Origin: Prosthecobacter sp. | GTDB lineage: Bacteria > Verrucomicrobiota > Verrucomicrobiia > Verrucomicrobiales > Verrucomicrobiaceae | Assembly: GCA_021733925.1 (NCBI GenBank) | Contig: JAIPJY010000049.1 | Coordinates: 1 to 52,937 of the forward strand | Reading direction: 5' to 3' | DNA: 52,937 nucleotides | Shown here: positions 44,210-52,802 of the stretch, piece by piece | Position numbering within the stretch: the stretch's first letter is position 1 | Layout of the letters: each line of letters starts with the position of its first letter | Notes under the pieces: model-generated | The model's input: only the letters and a program-made list of their open reading frames with translations | Databases searched by the model: none | What the model was told of the DNA's origin: nothing | Program-made: the position numbers and the translations under genes

Positions 44210-45616
44210 ATGAAGCATCTTCGCCTCGTTTTTTGCCTTCTCACCTCCAGCTGTCTCGCTGAATCCAACTGGCCGCAGTTTCGTGGCGAGGGAGGACTGG
44301 GCATCGGCACGGGCAGGCCACCGTTGGAGTTCTCGAGTGAGAAAAATCTGAAGTGGCAGGTGGAGGTGCCGTTTGGGCATTCGTCCCCGTGCCTCTGGCA
44401 GGACAAGATCGCGCTCACAGGACTCGATGGCGGCAAGCTGGTCACGTTTTGCCTGAGCCGGAAGGATGGGCATGAGCTGTGGCGTGCGGCGGCTCCCACC
44501 GAGAAGGTCGAAGGCGCGCACCGCATCGGCAGCCCTGCCACACCGACCTGCTGCACGGATGGCACGCATTTGATCGCCTACTTTGGTTCCTACGGTGTGC
44601 TGGCGTATGACTGGAACGGCAAGGTGCTGTGGCAGAAGCCGCTGCCTGCACCGGTCGTGGAGTTTGGCACCAGTGCCTCGCCCATCATCGCGGATGGCAA
44701 GGTGATCATCGTCGCGGATCAGGACGTCGGCAGCTACATGATCGCGCTCGATATAAAGACCGGCGCGCAAGTGTGGCGCGTGGACCGCAGCGAATTCCGC
44801 CGTGGCTTTTCCACTCCGTTTGTGTGGCGGCATGACGGCATCGAGGAGCTCATCGTGAGCGGCTCGCTGTGGACGCGCAGCTACGATCTCAAGGATGGCA
44901 GGCAGCGCTGGTCCGTTGGCGGCATGTCGCGTGTGTCCAACACGAGCCCCGTGGCGGTGGGGGATGTGCTGCTGCTCTGCAGTTGGAACGTGGGAGGGGA
45001 TCCGGACGACCGCGTGGAGATGGAAGCCTTTGACACCTTCATTGCCACCCATGACGCCGATAAAAACGGTACGCTTAGCGAGACGGAGTTTCCCGATGGT
45101 CCACTGCGCGCCCGCTTCACGATCATCGACGCCGACAAGGACGGAAAAGTCACCCAGGCGGAGTATGACGCCATGCGCGCGATGTTTGCGCAGGCGGCCA
45201 ACCAACTCTTCGCCATCAAGGCCGGCGGCAGCGGCGACATCACGGACACTCACGTTCTCTGGCGGCAGTCGAAGCACCTGCCCTATGTGTTCTCCCCCGT
45301 CATCGCCAATGGACGCGTCTTCACCGTGAAAGGCGGAGGCCTCGCCTCCGCCTACAACGCCAAAAGCGGTAGCCCCATTTTTCAAGCCGAGCGCCTCGAT
45401 GCCTCCGGCGAGTACTACGCCTCTGCGGTGACCGCTGATGGCCGCGTGTACGTCACGTCGCAGCGCGGTGTCGTCTCCGTGCTCGATGCGACCAGCGACA
45501 CGCTGAAAGTGCTGGCCAGGAACGACCTCAAAGCGCCGGTCTTCGCTTCGCCTGCGATTGTGGATGGCGTGATCTACATCCGCACGAACAAGCACCTGTG
45601 CGCCTTCGCTCAGTGA
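44210..45616 (+). CDS. Secreted PQQ-like propeller with EF-hands
   Basis: The product is 468 residues with a signal peptide MKHLRLVFCLLTSSCLA. It begins NWPQFRGEGGLG, the standard entry of outer-membrane or periplasmic PQQ-like beta-propellers, followed by repeats such as LIAYFGSYGVLAYDWNGKVLW and ALDIKTGAQVWRVD. Two EF-hand loops (DADKNGTLSETE, DADKDGKVTQAE) are inserted in the middle (about residues 282-325), between propeller blades. No PQQ-enzyme catalytic signature was seen, so a scaffold or binding role is likely. It ends in a 7-bp convergent overlap with the MFS gene. An upstream in-frame extension to 43628 lies antisense to the M14 gene and is rejected. Confidence 0.88.
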   Translation: MKHLRLVFCLLTSSCLAESNWPQFRGEGGLGIGTGRPPLEFSSEKNLKWQVEVPFGHSSPCLWQDKIALTGLDGGKLVTFCLSRKDGHELWRAAAPTEKVEGAHRIGSPATPTCCTDGTHLIAYFGSYGVLAYDWNGKVLWQKPLPAPVVEFGTSASPIIADGKVIIVADQDVGSYMIALDIKTGAQVWRVDRSEFRRGFSTPFVWRHDGIEELIVSGSLWTRSYDLKDGRQRWSVGGMSRVSNTSPVAVGDVLLLCSWNVGGDPDDRVEMEAFDTFIATHDADKNGTLSETEFPDGPLRARFTIIDADKDGKVTQAEYDAMRAMFAQAANQLFAIKAGGSGDITDTHVLWRQSKHLPYVFSPVIANGRVFTVKGGGLASAYNAKSGSPIFQAERLDASGEYYASAVTADGRVYVTSQRGVVSVLDATSDTLKVLARNDLKAPVFASPAIVDGVIYIRTNKHLCAFAQ

Positions 45617-46893
45617 GGAGCCTCAGCAGGTGAGCCGTCGAACATGTTGGGCTTCGTTTTCATCAGCAGCCAGAACAGCGACGCGCCGGCATACAAGGCC
45701 GTGAAGCAGATCAGCACCGCATCCCAGCCTCCAGCGTTGGCGAGAAGCCAGGGCACCACGACCGGAAATGCCGCCGCACCGAGATTGCCGCACATGTTCA
45801 TCACGCCGCTGATCGTCGCCACGTGCGAGCCGCCGACATGCATCATCACCGTGCTCACGCAGGGATTTCCCACAGCCGCGCAGAACATGCCGAGACTGAT
45901 GATCAGCACGGCCGTGAGTGCATGGCTGACAAACCACGCCGAGAACACCAGGCAGGCGCACACGAACAACGCGATCGCCGGAATGCCCTGCCTTGCGAGA
46001 CGCTGATTGCCCGTCCTGCGCAGCACCGCATCTGAAACCGCACCGCCGAGCAGTGAACCGGTCAAATCGCCGATGAGTGGCAGCGCGGTGAGCCAGCCGG
46101 AGGTGATCAGTTCCACGCCACGCGCCTCCTGCAGATACGTCGTGAACCAGCTGCCGAAGAAAATGTAGCCTGCGGATCGAAACGCCTGCTGCACGCAGAT
46201 GCACCACATCGCCGGGCTCGTGATGAGCAGCCGCCACGGCACCGCAGGTGGTTTGGCATTCACCTTGGCGATGCTCTTCGAATCCGCCTTGATCAACTGC
46301 CTCTCCGCTTCGTTCACCGCCACATGCTCCGCCGGATCATTGCGATACCATCGCGTAAACCACACCGCCCACACGATGCCCGGTAGCGCATACCACAGAA
46401 ACATCGGCCGCCAGCCGCAGACGATGATCAGCCAGGCCGTCAACGGCGCGCCCACAATGCTGCCCGCCGACATGAAGCCACCAAACGCACCCGACGCCAG
46501 CCCCTGCTCCGTGCGCGGAAACCAGCGCGCCATCACCGCAATCGCCACCGGCACCAGTCCCGCCTGCGCCACGCCCATCAGCGCACGCGACACCACCATG
46601 GATATAAACCCGCCCATGCCAAACAACGCCGTCGCCACCGACCATAGCACCGCAAACAACGGCAGCGCCCGTCGCGCACCCAGACGCAGCGAAAGCGCCG
46701 CCGCAGGGATCTGACACAGCGCATACGACCAGAAAAAAGCACTGTTCAACCAGCCGGACTGCTGCTTCGTCAGCCCCAGGTCCGCACGGATCGTGCTCTC
46801 CGCCGTCCCCACCGCATTCCGCGTCAGATAGGCCAGCGCCGCGGCCATGCAGAGGCCGACGAGGACGATGAAGCGGGTGCGGGTGGGTTTCAT
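45610..46893 (-). CDS. MFS transporter, anion:cation symporter type
   Basis: This 427-residue inner-membrane carrier has about 12 hydrophobic segments. The loop LGLTKQQSGWLNSAFFWSYAL and RWFPRTEQGLASGAFGG between helices match the anion:cation symporter group (hexuronate, glucarate, galactonate and phthalate carriers). It follows the dehydratase gene by 10 bp on the same strand, so it most likely imports the sugar acid that the dehydratase uses. It is the last gene of a three-gene operon. Confidence 0.9.
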   Translation of the reverse strand: MKPTRTRFIVLVGLCMAAALAYLTRNAVGTAESTIRADLGLTKQQSGWLNSAFFWSYALCQIPAAALSLRLGARRALPLFAVLWSVATALFGMGGFISMVVSRALMGVAQAGLVPVAIAVMARWFPRTEQGLASGAFGGFMSAGSIVGAPLTAWLIIVCGWRPMFLWYALPGIVWAVWFTRWYRNDPAEHVAVNEAERQLIKADSKSIAKVNAKPPAVPWRLLITSPAMWCICVQQAFRSAGYIFFGSWFTTYLQEARGVELITSGWLTALPLIGDLTGSLLGGAVSDAVLRRTGNQRLARQGIPAIALFVCACLVFSAWFVSHALTAVLIISLGMFCAAVGNPCVSTVMMHVGGSHVATISGVMNMCGNLGAAAFPVVVPWLLANAGGWDAVLICFTALYAGASLFWLLMKTKPNMFDGSPAEAPH

Positions 46894-46903
46894 GGCAGGA
46901 AGA

Positions 46904-48082
46904 TCACCAGTCCGTCACGCCCCCATCGGGGCCGAACTCACGCAGCACGATCTCCTGCTGGAATGGATGCTTCTTCACCTCCGCCTCGTTGATCGTGATG
47001 CCGAGTCCGGGCTTGGTGTTCGGGCGGACGATGCGGCCTTGTTTTTCGATGATGAACCCTTCCTCCACCACGTCCTGCCGCCACGGCACATCGTTGTGGA
47101 CGGTTTCGCAGATGATGTAGCTCGGCTGTGAAAAGCCAAACTCCAGCGATGCGGCGGTGCTGACAGGTCCCTGGGGATTGTGTGGTGCCAGGGAGATGCG
47201 ATGCGCCTCGGCCAGCGCCGCGATACGTTTGGCGGCGCTCAGTCCGCCGCAGTGGGTGATGTCGAGCTGGCAGATCTCGACCGCGCGCTTCTCAAACATG
47301 TCCTTGAAAGCCTCCAGGTTCGTCACACGCTCGCCGCTGGCCACGGGTGTGGTGAGTGCGGCATTGATGCGGGCGAGTCCGTCCACGCATTCGGGCCAGC
47401 AGGGCTCTTCGAAAAAGTAGAGGCCGAAATCATCCAGGGCTTTGCCAAACTTGAGCCCCATCGCGGGTGAGGGCCGCGCATGGCAGTCCACCATGATGTC
47501 GATGTCCGGCCCCACGGCCTCACGCATGGCGGCCACGGCGGCTGCGGCGGCGCGCACGGGCTTCTGGCCCTCGATGGGCATCGTGCTGGGCACCGCCATG
47601 CTCTTAAAAGCGGTGTAGCCATCTGCCACGGCAGCCTGCGCCAGCTCGGCGAAGCGTTTGGCATTGTCGGCGGGCGTTTGATAAAAGTCCTCCATCTTGC
47701 CGCCACCGAGGTGGCAGTAGGTGCGCACAAAATCGCGCACCGGACCACCGAAGACCTTGGAGAGCGGCATGTTCGCCACCTTGCCGACGATGTCCCACAG
47801 CGCGAGATCGATGCCTGCGATGGCCGTGGCCCGCACGATGCCATGCCCATGCCAGAAGTGCTGCCGGTACATCACCTGCCACAGATACTCCACCCGCGTG
47901 GGGTCTTCGCCGATGAGGAGATGCGACATGTCTTCGATCGCGCCGACAATGCTGCGCGTGTGCCACTCCAGCGTGGCCTCGCCCCAGCCGATGAGACCGG
48001 GCTGGTCCGTGACGACTTTGACGAAGATCCAGTTTCGCATCCGGGCGTGGCAGACGAGTGTTTCGATGGCGGTGATTTTCAT
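46904..48082 (-). CDS. Enolase-superfamily sugar-acid dehydratase (mandelate racemase family)
   Basis: The product is 392 residues and cytoplasmic. Metal ligands and catalytic residues of the superfamily are visible: VDCHAR (metal Asp and His-Arg dyad as in galactonate and mannonate dehydratases), YFFEEP, SGER, and the barrel-end APHNPQGP His. The N-terminal capping domain contains HFWHGHG. It is likely to dehydrate an aldonic or uronic acid to a 2-keto-3-deoxy acid; galactonate or mannonate type cannot be decided. It overlaps the ceramidase-like gene by 4 bp (ATGA) and precedes the MFS importer by 10 bp. Confidence 0.9.
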   Translation of the reverse strand: MKITAIETLVCHARMRNWIFVKVVTDQPGLIGWGEATLEWHTRSIVGAIEDMSHLLIGEDPTRVEYLWQVMYRQHFWHGHGIVRATAIAGIDLALWDIVGKVANMPLSKVFGGPVRDFVRTYCHLGGGKMEDFYQTPADNAKRFAELAQAAVADGYTAFKSMAVPSTMPIEGQKPVRAAAAAVAAMREAVGPDIDIMVDCHARPSPAMGLKFGKALDDFGLYFFEEPCWPECVDGLARINAALTTPVASGERVTNLEAFKDMFEKRAVEICQLDITHCGGLSAAKRIAALAEAHRISLAPHNPQGPVSTAASLEFGFSQPSYIICETVHNDVPWRQDVVEEGFIIEKQGRIVRPNTKPGLGITINEAEVKKHPFQQEIVLREFGPDGGVTDW

Positions 48083-49506
48083 GGTTCAATGTGTTTGGAA
48101 ATGGATTCGATCAACTGCTCCAAACTGCCCGCCGCGACAACAGCAATGCTTTCCTGATAGATGCCGGTGTCGTAAAGCTCACGCGGTGGCAGGTAGGAGG
48201 CGCCCCAGTCGGCGGCGATGGTGGCCACGAGGATGACTTTCTCCGGGAAGCGGCGGCGCAGTTCGGTTTGCAGGAGGCTGTAGCTCTCTCCCTGCACACC
48301 CACCCACACCGCATCGCCCATGTGCCAGACGACGACTTGCAGCGGATAGCGGTCTCCCGGCGGAAGCTGGTGGAGACGATGCAGCAGGCGGGTTTTGCGC
48401 TCGCCCAGCGCACGGCATTCGGCAGCGCGGGCATCATCGCCAGCGGCGCGCGCGGCGGCCTCGGCGGCTTGGAAGTGATCGAGTTCGGCCTGCACTTGTG
48501 CCACGGTGGGCTGGCCAGGGCGGTAGTGCAGCGGTTCGTGCCAGCGTTGCAGCTTCCACCCGGCTTTGGTGTCCAGATCGATCTTCTCGTGCTTCCACGC
48601 GCCGAGTGTCGCGCCGGAGACGACGGGCCCCTGATAAACGAAGGTCGTGCCTGCGGCTGGCAGCGCGGTAAGGGCCGAGAGCGCGGCGTAACCCAGCTCG
48701 CGACCATTGCGATCCGCCACGGCGGTGTCGCCGACGAAACCCTCGCGCGGGCCGAGTTCGCCGCTGGCACCTTGCAGAAAGAGGCAGGGCGCTGCGGTTT
48801 CGCGCTCCACGAGCTCGCGCATCGCGCCGATGTAGTCGGGGCTGATGAGTGTGTTCTCCCATGCGAGCGTGGTGGGATGGCAGGCGTAGTTCACGATGCT
48901 GGCGAGCATCCGTCCATCATCCGCTGTCACGCGCGCCACGATCACGCTGTCATCTGCTGGCACGCCGGGATTGTGACCGCAGATGAACTGGCTGCCATCC
49001 CAGAAATCGCGCTGCGTGGCCAGGCTGCAGCGGCCACGGCCATAAACGATGCCGGCTGGCTGCAATGACGCTAAGCATTGCTGTACCAGCTGGCCTGCCT
49101 TCTCGCCCAGCGCATGCAGATACGGCTGAATCAAATCGCCCCCTGGCAGCGCGGCGCGGTCCAGTCCCATGAGGCCCGCACCGTGAGTGTGGGAAAAAAC
49201 CACCAGCACCTCCTCCTGTGCCACGCCGCCGATCTCGGCGGCCTGTGCCACGAGCTGCGCATGCTCGGTGGCGCCCATCACGCAATGATCCAGCGCGAGA
49301 AGGATCTGCCGCCCCTTTCCCTCCATGGCCGCAAACACCGCCACCGTGGCCCGCAGCGGCCGGTGCACCCCGGTGGCGCGCTCATGCTTCGCCGCGCCCC
49401 ACATGCGGTGGTAGATGTCCGCCGGAGGCGTGATGTCACACCACGCGAGCGCAAAACGGCATCGGCTTTGCGGTGTGGGGTCTTCGGTGCGGGAGGGCTG
49501 GCGCAT
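48079..49506 (-). CDS. Neutral/alkaline ceramidase-like hydrolase
   Basis: The product is 475 residues. It has the neutral ceramidase N-terminal layout: [17 protein letters not shown] at the start, SHTHGAG (zinc His pair) and NYACHPTT (zinc His) with [10 protein letters not shown]. Many environmental bacteria carry such proteins without a lipid role. No signal peptide is evident from the ATG at 49506, so it may be cytoplasmic; the frame is open to 49560, but the added residues would cross a repeat region. It is the first gene of the operon with the dehydratase and MFS genes, which suggests hydrolysis of an amide or lactone precursor of a sugar acid. That is inference. Confidence 0.85.
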   Translation of the reverse strand: MRQPSRTEDPTPQSRCRFALAWCDITPPADIYHRMWGAAKHERATGVHRPLRATVAVFAAMEGKGRQILLALDHCVMGATEHAQLVAQAAEIGGVAQEEVLVVFSHTHGAGLMGLDRAALPGGDLIQPYLHALGEKAGQLVQQCLASLQPAGIVYGRGRCSLATQRDFWDGSQFICGHNPGVPADDSVIVARVTADDGRMLASIVNYACHPTTLAWENTLISPDYIGAMRELVERETAAPCLFLQGASGELGPREGFVGDTAVADRNGRELGYAALSALTALPAAGTTFVYQGPVVSGATLGAWKHEKIDLDTKAGWKLQRWHEPLHYRPGQPTVAQVQAELDHFQAAEAAARAAGDDARAAECRALGERKTRLLHRLHQLPPGDRYPLQVVVWHMGDAVWVGVQGESYSLLQTELRRRFPEKVILVATIAADWGASYLPPRELYDTGIYQESIAVVAAGSLEQLIESISKHIEP

Positions 49507-49527
49507 GAGACTTGGTAGAATGATGAA

Positions 49528-49575
49528 GGGTAAAATGATGGAAAGGCCCGAATCCTTCAAAACATCATTTTACCC
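49528..49575. repeat. Perfect 13-bp inverted repeat with a partial third copy
   Basis: GGGTAAAATGATG (49528-49540) and CATCATTTTACCC (49563-49575) are perfect complements around a 22-base centre. A third, diverged copy of the arm (CATTATTTTACC, 49578-49589) follows directly. It sits between divergent genes and may be a dispersed palindromic repeat or an operator. Confidence 0.6.
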
Positions 49576-49609
49576 GCCATTATTTTACCGTCGGCCGCTT
49601 CGTTCTGCC

Positions 49610-49678
49610 ATGAAGCTGTCTGCTGTCCTTTTGGTCTGTTTGTCATACCAGAAATTATTTTGCTATCTGACTACGTAG
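49610..49678 (+). pseudogene. Signal-peptide-like 22-codon stub
   Basis: ATGAAGCTG at 49610 opens MKLSAVLLVCLSYQKLF and stops at 49676-49678, eight bases before the next gene. TCTGCCATGAAGCT at its start (49604-49617) is repeated exactly at the start of the downstream gene (49680-49693). It may be the remnant of a duplicated or interrupted gene start, or a leader peptide. Confidence 0.35.
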
Positions 49679-49685
49679 GTCTGCC

Positions 49686-51218
49686 ATGAAGCTTATTTTC
49701 TTATCCTGTCTGGTTCTTGGTTCCTTCTCTGCATTTGCTGCCGACGCCATCGACATCGGCTCCCGTCGTGAGCTGTTCGTGGATGATCTCCTCATCGGCC
49801 AGCTCAGCGGCAAGGCGGAGCAGCGGCTGCACCAGCCGCAGATTCAGGAGATCGCGATGGTGCATGACATGCCGTGGGAGGGCAGCGGCAGCGGCTATCA
49901 CAGCGTCTTCAAAGACGGCGACAAGTACCGCATGTACTACAAGAGCTGGCAGCTCACCGTGACGCCGGGCAAGGTGAACACCGGCGAGCATCCGCTCTTC
50001 ACCTGCTACGCGGAGAGCGACGACGGCATCCACTGGCGCAAGCCGGAGCTGGGACTGCATGACTTCAAAGGCTCAAAGGCCAACAACATCGTCATTCCCC
50101 ATGGCAAGATGGGCAAGGTGGACCCCGATGGCGGTCATCCCGCCGTCTTCAATGACGACAATCCTGCTGCGCCTGCGGATGCGAAGTACAAGGCCATCGT
50201 GCGCTCCAATTCGCCGAAGGGACTGCTCGCTTTGAAATCACCCGACGGTCTGCACTGGTCACCGATGGCGGATGAGCCCGTCATCGCCGATGGCGCATTT
50301 GATTCGCAGAACCTCGCATTTTGGGATGCGCACAGCGGCCAGTACCGCGCCTACTGGCGCTACTTCACCAGCGGCACCACGGATGAAAAGAACTGGAAGC
50401 CTTCCGGTGATCGCGCCATCCGCACCGCGACCTCGAAGGATTTTATTCACTGGGAAAACCAGCACGATCTGAGCTACGTCGATTCACCCAGCGAGCAGCT
50501 CTACACCAATCAGGTGAAGCCCTACCACCGCGCGCCGCACCTGCTCCTCGGCTTTCCCACACGCTACACCGAGCGCGGCTGGTCGGACAGCATGCGTGCG
50601 CTGCCCGAGCACGAGAACCGCGAATGGCGGTCCAAGGCCAGCGACCGCTACGGCATGGCCATCACCGAAGGGCTGTTCATGAGCAGCCGTGACGGCGTGA
50701 AGTTCAAGCGCTGGAACGACGCCTTCCTGCCGCCCGGCATCGAACGCCCCGGCACCTGGAACTACGGGCATCAGTACATCGCGTGGCATCCTGTGGAAAC
50801 GAAGTCGGCACTCGAAGGCGCACCCAATGAGCTCAGCTTCTACGCCACCGAAAGCTACTGGACCGGCAAGAGCAGCGAACTCCGCCGCTACACCCTGCGC
50901 ATGGACGGCTTCGTCTCCATCCGCGCCCCCATGAGCGGTGGCGAACTCACCACCAAGCCCCTCACCTTCACCGGCAAGGCGCTCACGATGAACTTCGCCA
51001 CCTCCGCCGTCGGCGGCATTCAGGTGGAGATTCAGGATGCCACTGGCAAACCGATCCCCGGATTCTCCCTCGCCGACACCACCCCCACCTTCGGCGATTC
51101 CCTCAACCGCACCGTGACCTGGAAAAACGGCAGCGATGTGAGCTCACTCGCGGGGAAAGTCGTGAAGCTGCGCTTTGTGCTGAATGATGCGGATTTGTAT
51201 TCGATTAAGTTTGAGTGA
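49686..51218 (+). CDS. Secreted five-bladed propeller protein (glycosidase-like)
   Basis: The product is 510 residues with a signal peptide MKLIFLSCLVLGSFSAFA. The core resembles GH32/GH43-type propeller proteins found widely in Planctomycetes and Verrucomicrobia: IDIGSRRELFVDDLLI at the entrance, KDGDKYRMYYKSW, YAESDDGIHWRKPELGL, SPDGLHWS and SRDGVKFKRW. A C-terminal beta domain (about 410-510; GGIQVEIQDATGKPIPGFS) follows. Substrate and catalytic residues are not certain. It is divergent from the ceramidase operon and convergent with the Fic gene. Confidence 0.82.
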   Translation: MKLIFLSCLVLGSFSAFAADAIDIGSRRELFVDDLLIGQLSGKAEQRLHQPQIQEIAMVHDMPWEGSGSGYHSVFKDGDKYRMYYKSWQLTVTPGKVNTGEHPLFTCYAESDDGIHWRKPELGLHDFKGSKANNIVIPHGKMGKVDPDGGHPAVFNDDNPAAPADAKYKAIVRSNSPKGLLALKSPDGLHWSPMADEPVIADGAFDSQNLAFWDAHSGQYRAYWRYFTSGTTDEKNWKPSGDRAIRTATSKDFIHWENQHDLSYVDSPSEQLYTNQVKPYHRAPHLLLGFPTRYTERGWSDSMRALPEHENREWRSKASDRYGMAITEGLFMSSRDGVKFKRWNDAFLPPGIERPGTWNYGHQYIAWHPVETKSALEGAPNELSFYATESYWTGKSSELRRYTLRMDGFVSIRAPMSGGELTTKPLTFTGKALTMNFATSAVGGIQVEIQDATGKPIPGFSLADTTPTFGDSLNRTVTWKNGSDVSSLAGKVVKLRFVLNDADLYSIKFE

Positions 51219-51225
51219 GGCGGGA

Positions 51226-51248
51226 AGTTGCCCCGTTGCGGCGCAACT
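51226..51248. terminator. Possible two-way terminator hairpin
   Basis: AGTTGC (51226-51231) pairs with GCAACT (51243-51248), enclosing a CCG/CGG helix. It lies between the convergent propeller and Fic genes. There is no clear T-run on either side, so the role is tentative. Confidence 0.3.
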
Positions 51249-51253
51249 GGTCA

Positions 51254-52258
51254 TCATTTCTTGAGAGAATAGCGCCCCGTTTTCTTGCCGCCGTTCTTCT
51301 CGATCATGCCAGCCCTCAGCAAGGGGCGCAGCAGATCCATGGCTCCCTGTCTTGAAACGCCGAGTGCCTCCCACAGCTCCGCTGGGGCCATGCTGCCGTG
51401 GTCGGACAGCAGCTTCAACAATTGCTCCTGGCGAGGACGCAGCACTATCTTTTCAGGTGTTTGGCGGCTGAAGGTTTGCACACGCAGCCACGTGCGCTCC
51501 AGCGTCTGGTGCAGACCTGCAGCGCAGTACTCCAACCAGCCGGACACGTCTTCTCCAGCCAGCCTCACCGCATCCAGGGCGCGGTAGTAGCCCGGACGGT
51601 CTTCCCAGTAGTATTCGTCCACGCTGAAAATGTGGTGGCTGTCGAAGCCGCGCCGGTACAGCTCCCACAGACCCAACGCACGGCCCGTTCGTCCGTTGCC
51701 ATCGGCAAAGGGATGGATGTGCTCAAACTGATAATGCAGGATGGCGGAGCTGAGCACCGGAGACAGCTCAGTGGACTTGGTGTTCCACCATTCGAACAGT
51801 TCAAACATCAGTGCGGATACATCCGCCGCCGGAGGAGGAACATGACGGCCCACACGCACAGCGATGGTGCGGTAGCGGCCCGCCTCGCCCTGATCCATGA
51901 CGGTGTCGGCGAGCAGCCGATGCAGCTCAAAGATGTCCTCATGCCGGATTTTCTTCTTCAGGGCATTTTTTTCCACGTAGCGCAGCCCCGCGAAGTAATT
52001 CAGCACCTCGCGACTGGAACGCTGATCCGCCGCTGCCAGTTCCCGCCCTTCCTCCAGCGCTCGCACCTGCTCCAAGGTCAGCGGATTGCCTTCGATGGCC
52101 GTGGAAGCATGGCCATTGCGCGTGCGCGTGTCTTTCTGCAACGCGGGAATCCAAGACAAAGCCACCGCCGCCCCTTGGATGCGCTCCCGCAGCATGGCGA
52201 TCCCCTCAACCAAGGAAAGCAGGCGGGTGCTGATGGTGAACTGCGGTTCGTAGGCCAT
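51254..52258 (-). CDS. Fic family protein with C-terminal winged helix
   Basis: This 334-residue cytoplasmic protein has the Fic core HPFADGNGRTGR (182-193), with every conserved catalytic residue present, so it should transfer AMP (or a related group) to a target protein. An N-terminal inhibitory motif STAIEGN (52-58) matches the class II autoinhibition signature. The C-terminal 60 residues form a winged helix (LLKLLSDHGSMAPAELWEALGVS), suggesting DNA binding and autoregulation; three direct AGTCAAG repeats upstream fit that. Its partner, if any, is not evident. It is divergent from a DUF2971-like pseudogene. Confidence 0.93.
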   Translation of the reverse strand: MAYEPQFTISTRLLSLVEGIAMLRERIQGAAVALSWIPALQKDTRTRNGHASTAIEGNPLTLEQVRALEEGRELAAADQRSSREVLNYFAGLRYVEKNALKKKIRHEDIFELHRLLADTVMDQGEAGRYRTIAVRVGRHVPPPAADVSALMFELFEWWNTKSTELSPVLSSAILHYQFEHIHPFADGNGRTGRALGLWELYRRGFDSHHIFSVDEYYWEDRPGYYRALDAVRLAGEDVSGWLEYCAAGLHQTLERTWLRVQTFSRQTPEKIVLRPRQEQLLKLLSDHGSMAPAELWEALGVSRQGAMDLLRPLLRAGMIEKNGGKKTGRYSLKK

Positions 52259-52265
52259 GCAGATA

Positions 52266-52295
52266 AGTCAAGCATGAGTCAAGTTGTGAGTCAAG
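52266..52295 (+). promoter_or_regulatory. Triple direct repeat upstream of fic
   Basis: AGTCAAG occurs at 52266-52272, 52277-52283 and 52289-52295, with 11- and 12-bp periods, so the sites lie on one face of the helix. On the fic strand each reads CTTGACT. They start 8 bp from the fic start codon. This is a candidate operator for the Fic winged helix or another regulator. Confidence 0.45.
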
Positions 52296-52426
52296 CGGAC
52301 CGTCGTGAGCAGATTCGAGGGTACTGGCAACGGACAGAATCAAATTCGGTTTGCTACAACCACCTGAAATTCCAAAGCCAAATCAGTATTTGGAGAAAAG
52401 CCCATGCCACTGCTATGTTGCCCGGC

Positions 52427-52802
52427 ATGAAGAACAATCATGTAGAGCTGTTGGTTGAACCAACTGATTTGACCAGCAACATCTCCCTGTTCCGATACAT
52501 GCAACTGAGCACGCTGTTGCTCCTTCTTGAGGGCAGAGCGTTTTTCCCATCGGTAGCTAATCTGAACAAGGGCGATCCTTTCGAAGGAAATTTGTTTTGT
52601 GAACCAGCGCGGTTAATTCGACAATTTGATACAGCCAAAAGAGACCATAAGCTCCAAAAATGGCTACTTAAGCGTGCCAAGGATTGGGAACGTAAACAAC
52701 TCCAATCGCTAAATGGTGACGCTCGTCTAAATTCTAAAATCAGGGCGGACATTTATACCCGCGAGCTCAAACAACGCCGAGCAGCATGGTGTTGGTTTAA
52801 TT
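52427..52802 (+). pseudogene. DUF2971-like gene truncated by insertion
   Basis: From the ATG at 52427 the frame reads like the start of a DUF2971 protein: LFRYMQLSTLLLLLEGRAFF, then NKGDPFEG. It proceeds normally to AAWCWFN at about 52802 and there meets the left end of an ISL3-family element; the remaining codons to a stop at 52843 are element sequence. DUF2971 proteins normally continue for over 100 residues beyond this Cys-Trp motif, so the gene is broken. Codon use is more AT-rich than in the sulfatase region. The function of the family is unknown; members often occur in defence or mobile contexts. Confidence 0.7.

Noticed and set aside
51398-52426. Extension of the DUF2971-like frame upstream
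   Set aside because: This part is antisense to the Fic gene, which has intact motifs; the DUF2971-like similarity begins only after 52427.
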